From Thiomicrorhabdus indica (GTDB lineage Bacteria; Pseudomonadota; Gammaproteobacteria; Thiomicrospirales; Thiomicrospiraceae): DNA of 64,000 bases. The notes below the pieces were generated by a model. That model was not told the DNA's origin and ran no database searches. It saw only the letters and a program-made list of their open reading frames with translations. The translations under genes and the position numbers were made by a program. Below, in pieces: positions 36,466-47,346 of this stretch; position 1 is the stretch's first letter, and the number at the start of each line of letters is the position of its first letter. The DNA is taken from contig NZ_CP033040.1 in NCBI RefSeq assembly GCF_004293625.1, positions 2,309,001 through 2,373,000 of the forward strand, in the 5' to 3' direction.

Positions 36466-38595
36466 TTACGACAAACGCGAAATATCCGCGACTTGCAAGA
36501 ACAATTGATAAATTTGATTCAATAAGGCTAAACGGTTATTTTTCACTTTTTCATCCTCTGCCATGACCATCACATTATCGAAGAAGTCATCGACTTGTGG
36601 TCGAATGGTTGCCAGCGAAGCCATTGCCGCTTGATAGTTATGCTCTGCAATCTGCTCGCTGACACTCTCACGCAAGTTTTCCAGGGCGCTCCACAAAGCG
36701 GTTTCTGAATCACCTTCAAACAGTCCCGTATCAACTGTTTCAGCAATCACACCATCGACTTTTTTCAGTAGGTTTGCAATGCGCTTATTAGCCGCAGATA
36801 AACTTTCCGCTGCATCCATTTGCGCAAAATAAGCCACCGCGGCAATACGCTGAGAAAAGTCAATCGGATGCGCTGGACGACACACACGAACAGCTTCAAA
36901 CTGCTCGGCTGAAATCCCTTGATCAGCATAGTAAGCTTTCAAACGACTGATAATGAAGTCGTAAATTTCATCAATAAGAATCTCATTTTCAGTAGCACCT
37001 TTTTTTGTAACAGTAGCCGTTCCGCTTGTTCCCGAACGTTGCGAACTTTGATATTCAAGATGGAGCTTCCAACTTTCGGTAATCAATTGACGCAAATCTA
37101 AATCGAGTTTTTGCTCAATCATAATACGCAGCATACCCAAGGCCGCACGACGCAATGCAAATGGATCTTTATCGCCAGTTGGGATTTGACCGATACCATA
37201 AATACCCGTGATAGTGTCTAGCTTGTCAGCAATCGCTAAAGCCTGAGCAACGCCACCGGCCGGTAAATCATCCCCAGCAAAACGTGGTTGATATTGTGCG
37301 GACAAAGCTTCGGAAACTTGAGTATCTTCGCCCATTTCGGTTGCATAATAACGCCCCATAATACCTTGCAAATCAGGGAATTCACCGACCATTTCACTCA
37401 TCAAGTCACATTTCGACAATCGCGCAGCTCTTTCACACAACGCTGATTCAACGCCCAATCCTCGACCAATTTTCACAGTCAGTGTTTCTAAGCGCTGAAC
37501 TTTATCGAACAAGGTTCCTAACTTTTGCTGGAAAACAACCGTTTTTAAGCGGTTCAAGAAGTCATCTAAAGGATGCTTGCGATCTTGATCCCAGAAGAAC
37601 TTCGCATCCGACAAACGAGGACGAATCACACGTTCATTTCCATCTTTCACCGATGCTGGATTTGAGCTTTCAATGTTTGAAATAGTAATAAATTTGGCCA
37701 TTAATTTGCCATTGGCGTCCAACATGTGGAAATACTTCTGATGACCTTTCATCGCTGAAATCAATGCTTCAGATGGAACGCTCAGGAAGATTTCATCGAA
37801 GTCGCCTACAACAGCTTGCGGCCACTCATTCAAGGCTGTGACTTCATCCAACAAATCTTCATCAATTTGTGCCACGCCACCGTGTTCTTTGGCAGCAATT
37901 TCAACTTGCTGGCGAATCATATCGGCACGCGTTGAAAAGTCTGCTTGGACATAGCCTTGAGTACAAAGCGTATTGATATAGTCACCAGGATTCGCAATCG
38001 TGATTTTTTGAGGCGCATGGAAACGATGTCCTTGCGTGGTGTTTGAGGTTTGATGTCCAAGAATCGTCGCAGGAATCACATCAGAATCTGCCAACATCAC
38101 CGCCCAATGCACAGGTCGCACAAATTCAACGTCTGACGCTCCCCAGCGCATACGCTTCGGAATCGGCAATTTTGCAAGAGACTGGGACACAATCGCCGGC
38201 AGTAATTCTTTGGCATCTTGCCCTGCTTGTTCCATGAAATACACCATCCAAGTGCCTTTCGGTGTTTCTTGCTCAGACAGTTCAGCAACCGTTACGCCAC
38301 AACCACGAGCAAAACCTTCCACAGCTTTGGTTGGATTTCCGTCGGCATCAAAGGCGGCTTTTTTGGCTGGGCCCTTTCGCTCAACCGTTTTATCGGCTTG
38401 TTTCGCTTGCAGCTCTTGAACACGAACGGCTAGACGGCGTGGAGAAGCATAAAGACTCACTTCACCATAGCTTAATTCTGCATCAGCAAGACCCGCTTCA
38501 ATGCCTGACCCAAAAGCTTCAGACAGTTTTTTCAGTGCCTTTGGAGGCAATTCTTCCGTTCCAATTTCGACTAGAAAATCAAATGTCGCACTCAT
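36466..38595 (-). CDS. glyS: Glycyl-tRNA synthetase beta subunit
   Basis: Beta subunit of the bacterial alpha2beta2-type glycyl-tRNA synthetase; carries tRNA-binding and HD-like domains. The 709-residue protein starts FDFLVEIGTEELPPKAL, and has SDAKFFWDQDRKHPLDD and DKLDTITGIYGIGQIPTGDKDPFALRR. Its ATG shares one base with the glyQ stop codon (TAATG), so the two are coupled. One ACCGGCCGGT copy (37255-37264) is read as Leu-Pro-Ala-Gly. Confidence 0.97.
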   Translation of the reverse strand: MSATFDFLVEIGTEELPPKALKKLSEAFGSGIEAGLADAELSYGEVSLYASPRRLAVRVQELQAKQADKTVERKGPAKKAAFDADGNPTKAVEGFARGCGVTVAELSEQETPKGTWMVYFMEQAGQDAKELLPAIVSQSLAKLPIPKRMRWGASDVEFVRPVHWAVMLADSDVIPATILGHQTSNTTQGHRFHAPQKITIANPGDYINTLCTQGYVQADFSTRADMIRQQVEIAAKEHGGVAQIDEDLLDEVTALNEWPQAVVGDFDEIFLSVPSEALISAMKGHQKYFHMLDANGKLMAKFITISNIESSNPASVKDGNERVIRPRLSDAKFFWDQDRKHPLDDFLNRLKTVVFQQKLGTLFDKVQRLETLTVKIGRGLGVESALCERAARLSKCDLMSEMVGEFPDLQGIMGRYYATEMGEDTQVSEALSAQYQPRFAGDDLPAGGVAQALAIADKLDTITGIYGIGQIPTGDKDPFALRRAALGMLRIMIEQKLDLDLRQLITESWKLHLEYQSSQRSGTSGTATVTKKGATENEILIDEIYDFIISRLKAYYADQGISAEQFEAVRVCRPAHPIDFSQRIAAVAYFAQMDAAESLSAANKRIANLLKKVDGVIAETVDTGLFEGDSETALWSALENLRESVSEQIAEHNYQAAMASLATIRPQVDDFFDNVMVMAEDEKVKNNRLALLNQIYQLFLQVADISRLS

Positions 38596-39518
38596 TATTT
38601 TGCCTCCTGCGTAGATTTCACCAATGGGAAGCCTAATGCTTCACGCCCTTCGAAATAAGCTTCAGCAATTTGGCGAGCCATCGTACGAACACGACCAATA
38701 AAACGCGCACGTTCCGTCACAGAAATCGCATGACGGGCATCCAACATATTGAATGCATGAGAGGCTTTCAGTACTTGTTCATAAGCAGGTAAAGGCAATT
38801 TATCTTCAACTAACTTAGCGAAGATTTCTTCGCACTCATCGAAGGTGCGGAATAATTTTTCAGTATCGGCTTTTTCAAAGTTGTATCGTGACATTTCCAC
38901 TTCATTTTGATGAAAAACATCTCCATAAGTGACTTTACCTTCTGGGCCGTCTACCCATGTCAAATCGTAAACGGAGTTGACCCCTTGCAAATACATTGCA
39001 ATTCGTTCAAGGCCATAAGTGATTTCTCCCGTTACTGGTCGGCACTCCAAACCACCCACTTGTTGGAAGTAAGTGAACTGTGTCACTTCCATGCCATTCA
39101 TCCAAACTTCCCAACCCAATCCCCAAGCACCGAGCGTTGGTGATTCCCAGTTATCTTCGACAAAACGAATATCATGCTCTAACGGGTCAATACCCAAAGC
39201 ACGTAACGAATCTAAATACAGCTCTTGAATATTATCTGGCGAAGGTTTTAACATCACCTGGAATTGATAATAATGCTGAAGACGGTTCGGGTTTTCACCA
39301 TAACGCCCGTCCGTTGGACGGCGACACGGTTGTACATAAGCAGCACGCCAAGGCTCAGGGCCAATTGAACGTAAGAATGTTGATGGGTGAAAAGTTCCTG
39401 CACCCATTTCGTTATCGTAAGGCTGCATGACCACACAGCCATGACTCGCCCAGAAAGCTTGCAAGGTTTGAATAAGCCCTTGGAAGGTATTGATATCTGT
39501 TGCTGCTTGTGCCGACAC
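38595..39518 (-). CDS. glyQ: Glycyl-tRNA synthetase alpha subunit
   Basis: Catalytic alpha subunit. Using the GTG at 39516-39518, which follows AGGGG, gives 307 residues starting [22 protein letters not shown]. It shows [41 protein letters not shown] and [22 protein letters not shown] longer frame upstream to 39590 is not conserved in character and is rejected. Confidence 0.97.
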   Translation of the reverse strand: MSAQAATDINTFQGLIQTLQAFWASHGCVVMQPYDNEMGAGTFHPSTFLRSIGPEPWRAAYVQPCRRPTDGRYGENPNRLQHYYQFQVMLKPSPDNIQELYLDSLRALGIDPLEHDIRFVEDNWESPTLGAWGLGWEVWMNGMEVTQFTYFQQVGGLECRPVTGEITYGLERIAMYLQGVNSVYDLTWVDGPEGKVTYGDVFHQNEVEMSRYNFEKADTEKLFRTFDECEEIFAKLVEDKLPLPAYEQVLKASHAFNMLDARHAISVTERARFIGRVRTMARQIAEAYFEGREALGFPLVKSTQEAK

Positions 39519-39688
39519 CGAAAAACCCCTTAGTGTTATTACAATGCACCGAGTGCATTCGTTTAAAATTGTAGATTTTGAAAATCGCAAAATTATAACG
39601 TATTTTGACGCTGGCTTTTGAATCGTTTAATGTAACTTTCGACTTGATTAAGTCCATTTGAAATTCACGCAAGACTTAAGGAAAACCT

Positions 39689-39955
39689 ATGGAACTTGAA
39701 CAACTTGAAAACCAGTGTCAAGAACACCTTAATGCCTTTGGTTTAAAGTGCCCAATGCCAGTCATTAAGTTGCAGCAAACCGCTCGTAAACTTGAAAAAA
39801 ACGCAATTATTTCGATTGATTTTGACGACCCGGCCGGGGCTAAAGATATCGCAAATTGGGCAAAAGTAAACAAGCACCAGATTGAAAGTCTAATCGATTT
39901 GGAAAAAGGCCAACGTATTTACATGAGTGTGTTAGCAAATAAAGTCACCAAATAG
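39689..39955 (+). CDS. TusA-like sulfur-carrier protein
   Basis: An 88-residue protein with a two-layer alpha/beta TusA fold. The persulfide-carrying cysteine is in GLKCPMPVIKLQQTARKL (CPxP motif). TusA family members relay sulfur for tRNA thiolation, molybdenum cofactor or sulfur oxidation. The closest sub-role cannot be told here. It is divergent from glyQ and followed by the M23 peptidase after 91 bases. It contains a CCGGCCGG core at 39830-39837. Confidence 0.88.
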   Translation: MELEQLENQCQEHLNAFGLKCPMPVIKLQQTARKLEKNAIISIDFDDPAGAKDIANWAKVNKHQIESLIDLEKGQRIYMSVLANKVTK

Positions 39956-40046
39956 CTTCCCATAAAGGTTTGAGCATTTAAAACCACCGCCCCAAGCGTT
40001 ATAATTAAACTAATGTTCATACGCAAAATGCAAAGTTGCTGAAATT

Positions 40047-41372
40047 ATGAAAAAACTTGTTCGTTCACGCCCTTTTCCATGGATGGCTAAATGGGTTGCC
40101 GTTCCATCGATAGCTCTTTGTTCGGCTTTCCTTATTAGCCTGCCGAGCAATTCGGACGCGAATCTGCCTATTGAGCCAATTAGAACCTCAATGCCTTTGC
40201 CTGCACCGAATGCTCTTCTCAGTCTTGAGAACGGGTCTATCAACACCGCACAAAACAAACAAAAAAATGCTCCTATCTCAGTAGAAATCAAAAAAAATGA
40301 TTCTCTTAGCACCGCTTTAGATCGAGTAGGAATCACGAAACAAGTCATTCACAAATTAGCAACCAGTGAAAACAGCAAGCTGATTACATTTATTAAACCA
40401 GGTGATACGCTGAAAGTCTGGCTTGATAGCGACGGACAGCTGGAAAAAATCCATTATCCAAAATCGGCACTCACCACCGTTGAGGTGGTCAAAACTGATT
40501 TAGGCTTTCATATCCACAAACAAGTCAAAGATGTTGAAGTTCGAACAGTTGTAACACATGGTGAAATACTTGGTGCATTTTATCCTGCGGCAGAGCGTGC
40601 TGGCTTAAGCCCGAAAAGTATTATGGAATTAGCCGACATGTTGGCTTGGGATGTTGACTTTGCGCGTGAACTTCGAGGGGGCGATCGCTTTAAAGTCATT
40701 TATGAAAAACGCTACCTGAATGGTGAATACATTGGTGATGGTGACATTCTTGCTGCACAAATCACTACGGATAATGGCCAACAAATTCACAATGGTTTTG
40801 TGTTGCGTGAAAATGGTGAAATCATCGGCTATTACGATGAGAAAGGTAACAACCTGAAAAAAGCCTTTTTAAAAGCGCCAATGGATACCGTTCGCATTAC
40901 CTCTCGTTTCAACCCAAAACGTTTGCACCCGATTTTTGGGGTTAAGAGACCTCATCGTGGAGTCGATTATGGTGCCAAAACTGGCACACCCATTCGAGTG
41001 ACCGGAAATGGCCAAGTCACCTATCGTGGTTGGAGAGGCGGCTATGGTAAAGCGATTAAAGTTCGTCACACTAACGGCTATGAAACCTTCTATGCCCATA
41101 TGTCCAAATATGGCAAGTTCAAAAAAGGCCAAATGGTGAAGCAAGGGCAAATCATTGGGTATGTGGGCAGTACCGGAAACTCTACCGGCCCCCACCTTCA
41201 CTACGAATTCCGTATTAACGGTAAACATGTTGACCCACTGAAGCTTAAATTCCCAGCTGCAGGACCAATTGATGCCAAATATCGCGATCAATTTATGCAA
41301 ACGTCTAGCTTTTTGTTGTCACAGCTGGATCGAATCAGCACAAATGAACAGTTAGTTCAGAACTTTGAGTAA
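40047..41372 (+). CDS. M23-family murein endopeptidase (MepM-like)
   Basis: Periplasmic zinc metalloprotease that cuts peptidoglycan cross-links. The 441-residue protein has an N-terminal membrane anchor/signal (WMAKWVAVPSIALCSAFLISLP), an OapA/LysM-like region with NDSLSTALDRVGITKQV, and the peptidase domain with HRGVDYGAKTGTPI and GNSTGPHLHYEFRINGKHVDP (HxxxD and HxH zinc ligands). It is followed after only 6 bases by anmK, linking cell-wall cutting to anhydro-MurNAc recycling. Confidence 0.92.
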   Translation: MKKLVRSRPFPWMAKWVAVPSIALCSAFLISLPSNSDANLPIEPIRTSMPLPAPNALLSLENGSINTAQNKQKNAPISVEIKKNDSLSTALDRVGITKQVIHKLATSENSKLITFIKPGDTLKVWLDSDGQLEKIHYPKSALTTVEVVKTDLGFHIHKQVKDVEVRTVVTHGEILGAFYPAAERAGLSPKSIMELADMLAWDVDFARELRGGDRFKVIYEKRYLNGEYIGDGDILAAQITTDNGQQIHNGFVLRENGEIIGYYDEKGNNLKKAFLKAPMDTVRITSRFNPKRLHPIFGVKRPHRGVDYGAKTGTPIRVTGNGQVTYRGWRGGYGKAIKVRHTNGYETFYAHMSKYGKFKKGQMVKQGQIIGYVGSTGNSTGPHLHYEFRINGKHVDPLKLKFPAAGPIDAKYRDQFMQTSSFLLSQLDRISTNEQLVQNFE

Positions 41373-41378
41373 TCGGGT

Positions 41379-42497
41379 TTGACCACAAATACAGAACTCT
41401 ATATTGGCCTCATGTCCGGCACCAGTGTTGATGCGGTTGACGCAGCACTGGTCGCTTTCAATGAAGCAGACTCTACGCCCAACTTTCTTGCTTTATATTC
41501 TCACCCTATTCCTGAAAACTTGAAAAAAAATCTGTTGGCTTGCAATCAACAAAACACACTTTCACTGGATACGTTTTGCCAGTTACAAGTTTCTACCGGC
41601 CGGTTATTTTCTGAAACCGCTCAACAACTTTTAAAACAGGAATCTTTACAGGCGCGTGACATTAAAGCCATTGGTTCGCATGGACAAACAATTTTTCATG
41701 CTCCCGGCATTGGCATGAGCCTGCAAATTGGTCACCCTGCAATTATCGCAAAACAGACTGGAATCACGACTGTTGCAGATTGTCGGATTGATGACATGGC
41801 TTTAGGCGGCCAAGGAGCCCCTTTTGCGCCTGCTTTTCATCAGTCTCTATTTTCTGAACCGTATCAAAACTCAGTGGCTGTCAATATTGGTGGTATTGCC
41901 AATATCAGTTTAATACCGGCCGGTGACTCTCAAGAAGCGCTACTGGGGTTTGATACAGGGCCTGGAAACTGTTTAATCGATGAAGCGTGTCAGCGTTTTT
42001 TTAATCAACCATATGATATCAATGGCAAACTAGCTGAATCAGGAAAAGTTCATAGAGAACTATTAGAGAAACTATTTACTGATGACTATTTTAAATATCC
42101 TGCGCCCAAAAGTACCGGCCGGGATAAATTTAACTGGCAATGGTTAAATCAGTTTGAAATAGACACAATCGAACCAAGTCATCTATTGGCAACGCTGACA
42201 GAACTCACAGCCATCACCATTGCAGAGGCAATTTCAACAAAAAAAGATTACTCAAAAGGCAATATTTGGGTTTGCGGCGGTGGTGCTTACAACCAATATT
42301 TAATGCAACGTCTGCAAGCACATTTACCCAATGCAAATGTTCAAAGCTCAAGCAAGAAAAAGATTAATCCAGTCGCTATTGAAGGAATGTTATTCGCTTG
42401 GTTGGCAAAACAACGATTAGAACACCGGCCGGTAAATTTAAAAGACGTGACTGGCGCCACAAGGAATGCGATTTTAGGAGGCGTTTGGCAACCCTAA
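41379..42497 (+). CDS. anmK: Anhydro-N-acetylmuramic acid kinase
   Basis: Phosphorylates and opens 1,6-anhydro-MurNAc in cell-wall recycling. The 372-residue protein shows LMSGTSVDAVDAAL, IGSHGQTIFHAPG, TTVADCRIDDMALGGQGAPFAPAFH and the nucleotide-binding NIGGIANISLI and GFDTGPGNCLIDE. The start is a TTG at 41379-41381 with CGGG a few bases before it. It has three perfect ACCGGCCGGT copies (41595 read Thr-Gly-Arg, 41915 Pro-Ala-Gly, 42424 Arg-Pro-Val) and a partial one at 42115; this shows that the motif is not tied to one reading frame. Confidence 0.95.
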   Translation: MTTNTELYIGLMSGTSVDAVDAALVAFNEADSTPNFLALYSHPIPENLKKNLLACNQQNTLSLDTFCQLQVSTGRLFSETAQQLLKQESLQARDIKAIGSHGQTIFHAPGIGMSLQIGHPAIIAKQTGITTVADCRIDDMALGGQGAPFAPAFHQSLFSEPYQNSVAVNIGGIANISLIPAGDSQEALLGFDTGPGNCLIDEACQRFFNQPYDINGKLAESGKVHRELLEKLFTDDYFKYPAPKSTGRDKFNWQWLNQFEIDTIEPSHLLATLTELTAITIAEAISTKKDYSKGNIWVCGGGAYNQYLMQRLQAHLPNANVQSSSKKKINPVAIEGMLFAWLAKQRLEHRPVNLKDVTGATRNAILGGVWQP

Positions 42498-42647
42498 GAA
42501 ACAAGAACTGGGTAATGAATGGAATAACTTGTTTTCAAAAGCGTCGCAAGCCGAAAATGGCTGCGCCGAGCTCTCAAAGATCAACCAATAATGTGTTTTA
42601 AGAGTATCTTTTGAAAATCTGTTGTCGTCTTTAAAATGTGGATACTC

Positions 42648-43799
42648 CTACCCACGCTCATCCATTGGCAAATAGCATGCCGAGCCTTTCCCTTTATAGA
42701 TTTGTGTCGGACGGAAAATACGATTGTTTTGTAATTGCTCACGCCAATGCGCCATCCAACCAGCGGAACGAGCCACGGCAAAAATCGGCGTAAACAGACC
42801 TGGATCAAAGCCCATCTCTTTATACAAAATACCCGAATAGAAATCGACATTTGGATAAACGCCTTTGTGTCCAAGAAGTTCTTCGCACACTTTTTCCACT
42901 TCCAAAGCTGTGGCAAAAGAAGCGCTTAATTTTTCAGATTTTCCTTCCAGCATTTTGCTGGATAACTTTTGCAAAATATTGGCACGAGGATCTTTTGTTT
43001 TGTACTCTCGATGCCCCATTCCCCAAATCACTTTCTTATCAGCCAAACGGCTTTCAATATAAGGGCGTGCATTTTCAGGCGAACCGATTTCATCCAGCAT
43101 CTCAATCACTTTTTGGTTCGCTCCACCATGAAGCGGTCCTGAAAGCGACGCAATCGCTGAAGCAATCACAGAACAAGGGTTTGCAAGAGTTGAACCAGTG
43201 ACCATAGTGGTAAAAGTCGATGCATTAATCGTATGCTCAGCGTGCAAAATCAAAATCGCATCCAACAAACGAGCCCAATCTTTATCAGGCTCCTCACCAT
43301 TCAACATATACAAAAAGTTCTCAGCATAAGTTAAATCTTTGCGCGGCTCAATCGGGTCGAAACCGTTGCGCATGTGTTCCCACATAGCAACTAGAGTTCC
43401 CATGTGTGCGATGATTTTTACCGTTACATCATTAATGTAGTCTTGGTTTTCTGTTCCGCCTTTCATATATTCAGTACTTGGATAGAAACTTGCAAGACTG
43501 GCAACCACAACTTGCAACATGTGCATTGGATGAGTAGTTGACGGTAGGTTTTTCATGATTTCACGAATATTAAACTTCACACGACGATTTTCACGCATGT
43601 GTTGCTCAAAACGTTCCAGTTCATCAGCAGTTGGCAGTTCTCCGAACAACAATAACAATGTTGTTTCTTCAAACGATGAATGTTCCGCTAGCTCCTGAAT
43701 GTCGTAGCCTCGATAAGTCAAAATGCCTTTCTGACCATCGATGTATGAAATCTGAGATTCCGTTGCCGGAACGCCCGCTAAACCTGGTATGTATTGCAT
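42648..43799 (-). CDS. gltA: Citrate synthase
   Basis: Condenses oxaloacetate and acetyl-CoA. Starting at the ATG at 43797-43799 (AGGG upstream) gives 383 residues, beginning QYIPGLAGVPATESQISYIDG. Active-site segments are LHAEHTINASTF, GPLHGGANQKVIEML and GMGHREYKTKDPR. At 383 residues it belongs to the shorter class shared with cyanobacterial citrate synthases and 2-methylcitrate synthases, not the 427-residue E. coli type, so a methylcitrate activity cannot be excluded. No prp genes are nearby. A longer frame from 43880 runs into erpA and is rejected. Confidence 0.9.
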   Translation of the reverse strand: MQYIPGLAGVPATESQISYIDGQKGILTYRGYDIQELAEHSSFEETTLLLLFGELPTADELERFEQHMRENRRVKFNIREIMKNLPSTTHPMHMLQVVVASLASFYPSTEYMKGGTENQDYINDVTVKIIAHMGTLVAMWEHMRNGFDPIEPRKDLTYAENFLYMLNGEEPDKDWARLLDAILILHAEHTINASTFTTMVTGSTLANPCSVIASAIASLSGPLHGGANQKVIEMLDEIGSPENARPYIESRLADKKVIWGMGHREYKTKDPRANILQKLSSKMLEGKSEKLSASFATALEVEKVCEELLGHKGVYPNVDFYSGILYKEMGFDPGLFTPIFAVARSAGWMAHWREQLQNNRIFRPTQIYKGKGSACYLPMDERG

Positions 43800-43824
43800 A
43801 AGTTGCCCTGAATTTTTGAGTGCT

Positions 43825-44166
43825 TTAAACGCTGAACGAAGAGCCACAGCCACAAGTCGTCGTGGCATTTGGGTTTTCAATCACAAATCGAGCCCCCTGC
43901 AAATCTTCTAAATAATCAATTTTTGCACCCACTAAATATTGAAAGCTCATTGAGTCCACAAGCAATGTGACACCATCTTTGGTGACCACTGTGTCATCTT
44001 CTGCTTGCGATTCATCAAAGGTGAAACCGTAAGAGAAACCGGAACAGCCACCACCCGTAATATATACGCGTAATTTTAAATTCGGGTTTTGTTCGTCTTC
44101 TATTAAGCCGCTGACTTTTGCCGCAGCTGCTTCTGTAAAATCCAATGGTGTTGGGATATCAGACAT
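43825..44166 (-). CDS. erpA: Iron-sulfur cluster insertion protein ErpA
   Basis: A-type carrier that delivers Fe-S clusters to apoproteins. The 113-residue protein has the three cluster cysteines: one in [11 protein letters not shown] and two in [12 protein letters not shown] at the C-terminus. Length and the [13 protein letters not shown] start fit ErpA better than IscA. It is 25 bases before gltA on the same strand. Confidence 0.95.
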   Translation of the reverse strand: MSDIPTPLDFTEAAAAKVSGLIEDEQNPNLKLRVYITGGGCSGFSYGFTFDESQAEDDTVVTKDGVTLLVDSMSFQYLVGAKIDYLEDLQGARFVIENPNATTTCGCGSSFSV

Positions 44167-44338
44167 GTTTAATGTTCCTCTTTTTGGGTATCAATGCAGT
44201 TTTTATAGATTACTGCTATTAGATTGAGTCCCCATATTTTCCACAATGAAGCCGCATAAACGTTAATTATAACAAAATTCAATAAACTTGACTGAGTGCA
44301 AGAATTTCTTAAACTCAAATACGATTTTAAACATTAGA

Positions 44339-45394
44339 TTATGGTAACAATGCGACTTGATTCAAGCCCATAGTTTCATCAAGGCCACACATAATATTCA
44401 TATTTTGAATGGCTTGTCCTGCTGCCCCTTTCACCAAATTATCAATCACGGATGTCACCACCACTTGGTCGGAGTTTTTTGGACGATAAATGGCAATACG
44501 GCACATATTTGAACCTTTAACCATGCGAGTCTCAGGGAGACTACCGGCCGGCATGACATCCACAAACGGTTCATCTGCATAAGCTTGCTCGTAAAGCGCC
44601 TGCAACTGTTCCTGAGACTGGTCACTGGTCATAGTGGCATAAATGGTATTTTCCATCCCACGCACCATCGGAATTAAATGCGGCACAAAGGTTAATCCCA
44701 CCTCTTGTCCGCTTAATTCTTCGAGCTTTTCTTTCATCTCTGGTTGATGGCGATGTCCAGCAACCCCATAAGCTTTGAAGCTTTCCGACATCTCCGCCCC
44801 CAGCATCGCCACATTTGCACCACGTCCAGCGCCGGACACACCGGATTTACCATCCACAATGATTCGACTGGCATCGATTAAATTGTTTTTTAACAGCGGC
44901 AACAATCCCAATAAAGTACTTGTCGGATAACATCCTGGGTTGGCGACAATTTGAGCCTTTTGGATTTTTTCACGGTAATACTCAGGCAACCCAAAGGCCA
45001 CTTTCTCAAAAAGCTTCGCCTGAGTATGCTCCATGCCATAGTAACTTGACCAGACATCCAAGTCTTCAATACGGAAATCCGCTGCTAAATCGATTACCTT
45101 CACACCTGCATCAGTCAACTCTTCAGCCATGCTCATGGCCACGCCATGTGGCGTGGCAAAAAACACTACATCACAAGTTTTCAACTTTTCTGCATCCGGC
45201 ACTGAGTAACGCAAATCATAATGACCACGTAAATTGGGAAACATGTCTGCCAAAGCCACACCTTCTTCAGAACGCGAGGTAATCATCGTCACTTCAGCTT
45301 GAGGATGATTTGCAAGGATGCGTAACAACTCCACTCCGGTGTAACCTGTTCCGCCGACAATTCCAATTTTTACTGCATTGTGTGTTTGACCCAT
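44339..45394 (-). CDS. argC: N-acetyl-gamma-glutamyl-phosphate reductase
   Basis: Third step of arginine synthesis, NADPH-dependent reduction of N-acetylglutamyl phosphate. The 351-residue protein has [28 protein letters not shown] and the catalytic cysteine in [15 protein letters not shown]. An ACCGGCCGGC near-copy at 44543-44552 is read Pro-Ala-Gly. Other arginine genes are not in the window. Confidence 0.96.
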   Translation of the reverse strand: MGQTHNAVKIGIVGGTGYTGVELLRILANHPQAEVTMITSRSEEGVALADMFPNLRGHYDLRYSVPDAEKLKTCDVVFFATPHGVAMSMAEELTDAGVKVIDLAADFRIEDLDVWSSYYGMEHTQAKLFEKVAFGLPEYYREKIQKAQIVANPGCYPTSTLLGLLPLLKNNLIDASRIIVDGKSGVSGAGRGANVAMLGAEMSESFKAYGVAGHRHQPEMKEKLEELSGQEVGLTFVPHLIPMVRGMENTIYATMTSDQSQEQLQALYEQAYADEPFVDVMPAGSLPETRMVKGSNMCRIAIYRPKNSDQVVVTSVIDNLVKGAAGQAIQNMNIMCGLDETMGLNQVALLP

Positions 45395-45761
45395 TGTTTC
45401 TCTCTTCTAGATTGCAACATGTGCTTAATACATAATATTTCAACTATTGTAATGCTTGACAGAAAATGAATCTAGGGACAATCATTGCTTGCAAGCGAAA
45501 GCGTTACCGGCCGGTGATATTCTTACCATTTCATTCAGGTTATGGATGGCTCTTTGGGTCAAAACTATAGGCGCTGTGGGTTTGGCTTTTAGAGACTTAA
45601 AAAGCATGAACGGCGATATCAGAGGATGAAATGTATGATGCATTCATCAATCTTATACTTGATCAGCGAAAGCGACATTCAATATTTTTCCATAAAGTTT
45701 GCTTGTCACCACTCATCAACCGGACTACCCTAAAGTGAATCATTGCTTGGAGGCTAATGCT
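45395..45761. other. Spacer between argC and msrP
   Basis: It holds the divergent control region of argC and msrP and one ACCGGCCGGT copy (45506-45515). I see no gene or clear consensus promoter. GGAGG at 45748-45752 is the msrP ribosome-binding site. Confidence 0.6.
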
Positions 45762-46670
45762 ATGAAATACTCACTGAAAGATTTTGATGTCACCGATGAA
45801 AAACTCTTTTTAAATCGTCGTCAATTTATTCGAGCAGGAGTTGCAGCAGGCCTATCGCTCTCTGCTTTCCCCACTCTGGCAGCACTGAATTTCAGTGCAA
45901 ACCCAAATTACCAACCCAATTTAAAGCTTACCGATTCTGAGCACGCACTTAATTACAACAATTTTTACGAGCTGGGAACGGACAAATCAGATCCTCCTCG
46001 TTATGCACATTTACTCAAAACCGATAACTGGAAAGTTCGTGTTGAAGGTCTTTGCGCAAAACCACAAATTTTTGACATGGACGACTTATTAAAAATTGAA
46101 CAAGAAGAGCGAGTTTATCGGTTCCGCTGCGTTGAAGGTTGGTCGATGGTCGTACCTTGGATTGGATTCCCGTTGAGCAAACTGCTGAACAAGGTTCAAC
46201 CTGATTCAAGTGCAAAATATGTTGAATTTATCAGTATTCTTGATCGTGAAAACCTACCAGGGCAAAAATTCAATGTACTCAATTGGCCTTATCGCGAAGG
46301 ACTGCGTATGGATGAGGCAATGCATCCACTCACACTTATGGCAACCGGACTTTATGGGAAAGAACTAGAAAATCAAAACGGTGCGCCAATTCGTCTAGTG
46401 GTGCCTTGGAAATATGGCTTTAAAAGTGCCAAATCGATTGTCACCATTCGCTTAACCGATAAAATGCCGACCTCCAGTTGGATGGAATCCGCACCAAGCG
46501 AGTATGGCTTCTACTCAAACGTCAATCCAAATGTGCCGCACCCACGCTGGTCACAAGCAAAGGAACGCCCTCTCGGATCTTTTTTCAAAAAGAAAACTCT
46601 CATCTTCAATGGCTATGCTGATGACGTGGCTGGACTGTATAAAGGTATGGACTTGAAGCAGTACTACTAG
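45762..46670 (+). CDS. msrP: Methionine-sulfoxide reductase catalytic subunit MsrP
   Basis: Periplasmic molybdopterin enzyme that repairs oxidised methionines. Starting at the ATG at 45762 (GGAGG upstream) gives 302 residues with a twin-arginine signal (NRRQFIRAGVAAGLSLSAF). The molybdenum-ligating cysteine is in YRFRCVEGWSMVVPW near residue 123, and PWKYGFKSAKSIVTI follows. A longer frame from 45699 would put residues ahead of the Tat signal and is rejected. Its membrane partner MsrQ starts 8 bases downstream. It needs molybdopterin, which fits the presence of moeB in the window. Confidence 0.95.
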   Translation: MKYSLKDFDVTDEKLFLNRRQFIRAGVAAGLSLSAFPTLAALNFSANPNYQPNLKLTDSEHALNYNNFYELGTDKSDPPRYAHLLKTDNWKVRVEGLCAKPQIFDMDDLLKIEQEERVYRFRCVEGWSMVVPWIGFPLSKLLNKVQPDSSAKYVEFISILDRENLPGQKFNVLNWPYREGLRMDEAMHPLTLMATGLYGKELENQNGAPIRLVVPWKYGFKSAKSIVTIRLTDKMPTSSWMESAPSEYGFYSNVNPNVPHPRWSQAKERPLGSFFKKKTLIFNGYADDVAGLYKGMDLKQYY

Positions 46671-46678
46671 GATTACTT

Positions 46679-47269
46679 ATGTCTGTTTCCATTCGAATTG
46701 TGATTTTCAGTTTCATTTGTGCGCTACCGGCCGGTTATCTTGTGCAGTCTTTGTTGACAGGTAATTTAGGGGCAAATCCTGCGGAAACACTGATTCATTT
46801 TACTGGCGACTGGACAATTTATTTTCTGCTACTCACTCTGAGCATTTCGCCTATCCAAGCCTTGTTAAAACCTAAATGGCCAATACCAATGCACTTAATT
46901 AGGCGTATTTTTGGGTTAAGTGCTATGGCCTATGCCATTTTACATCTAAGCAGCTACTTCACCTTTGATATGGTGTTTGATATCCAAGCAACGATTGAAG
47001 ACATTTATGAACGACCGTTTATTTTATTGGGCTTTGTCGCATTTATTTTATTGATTCCGCTGACAATCACTTCAACGCAAGGTTGGCAGCGACGACTAAA
47101 GAAACGATGGCAACAGTTACACAAATTGGTCTACCCAATCACTCTATTTGGAATTATCCATTACATTATGCTGGTCAAGGCTGATTTATTATTACCGCTA
47201 CTTTATCTAAGTATTTTTGGCCTGCTCATGCTTGCCAGAGAAGCCATAAAACTAAAGCACCGACGTTAA
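46679..47269 (+). CDS. msrQ: Heme-binding membrane subunit MsrQ
   Basis: Inner-membrane b-heme protein that passes electrons from the quinone pool or flavins to MsrP. The 196-residue protein has about six membrane segments, and the conserved histidines in AMAYAILHLSSYF and LHKLVYPITLFGIIHYIML. It is coupled to msrP. An ACCGGCCGGT copy is in the first helix (46726-46735, Leu-Pro-Ala-Gly), and another lies 5 bases past the stop codon (47275-47284). Confidence 0.94.
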   Translation: MSVSIRIVIFSFICALPAGYLVQSLLTGNLGANPAETLIHFTGDWTIYFLLLTLSISPIQALLKPKWPIPMHLIRRIFGLSAMAYAILHLSSYFTFDMVFDIQATIEDIYERPFILLGFVAFILLIPLTITSTQGWQRRLKKRWQQLHKLVYPITLFGIIHYIMLVKADLLLPLLYLSIFGLLMLAREAIKLKHRR

Positions 47270-47346
47270 AATTTACCGGCCGGTAGAACTTATACCACAA
47301 GGAATCTATGCCTTATAAACACGCACATTCCTAGAAAAAACAGTTA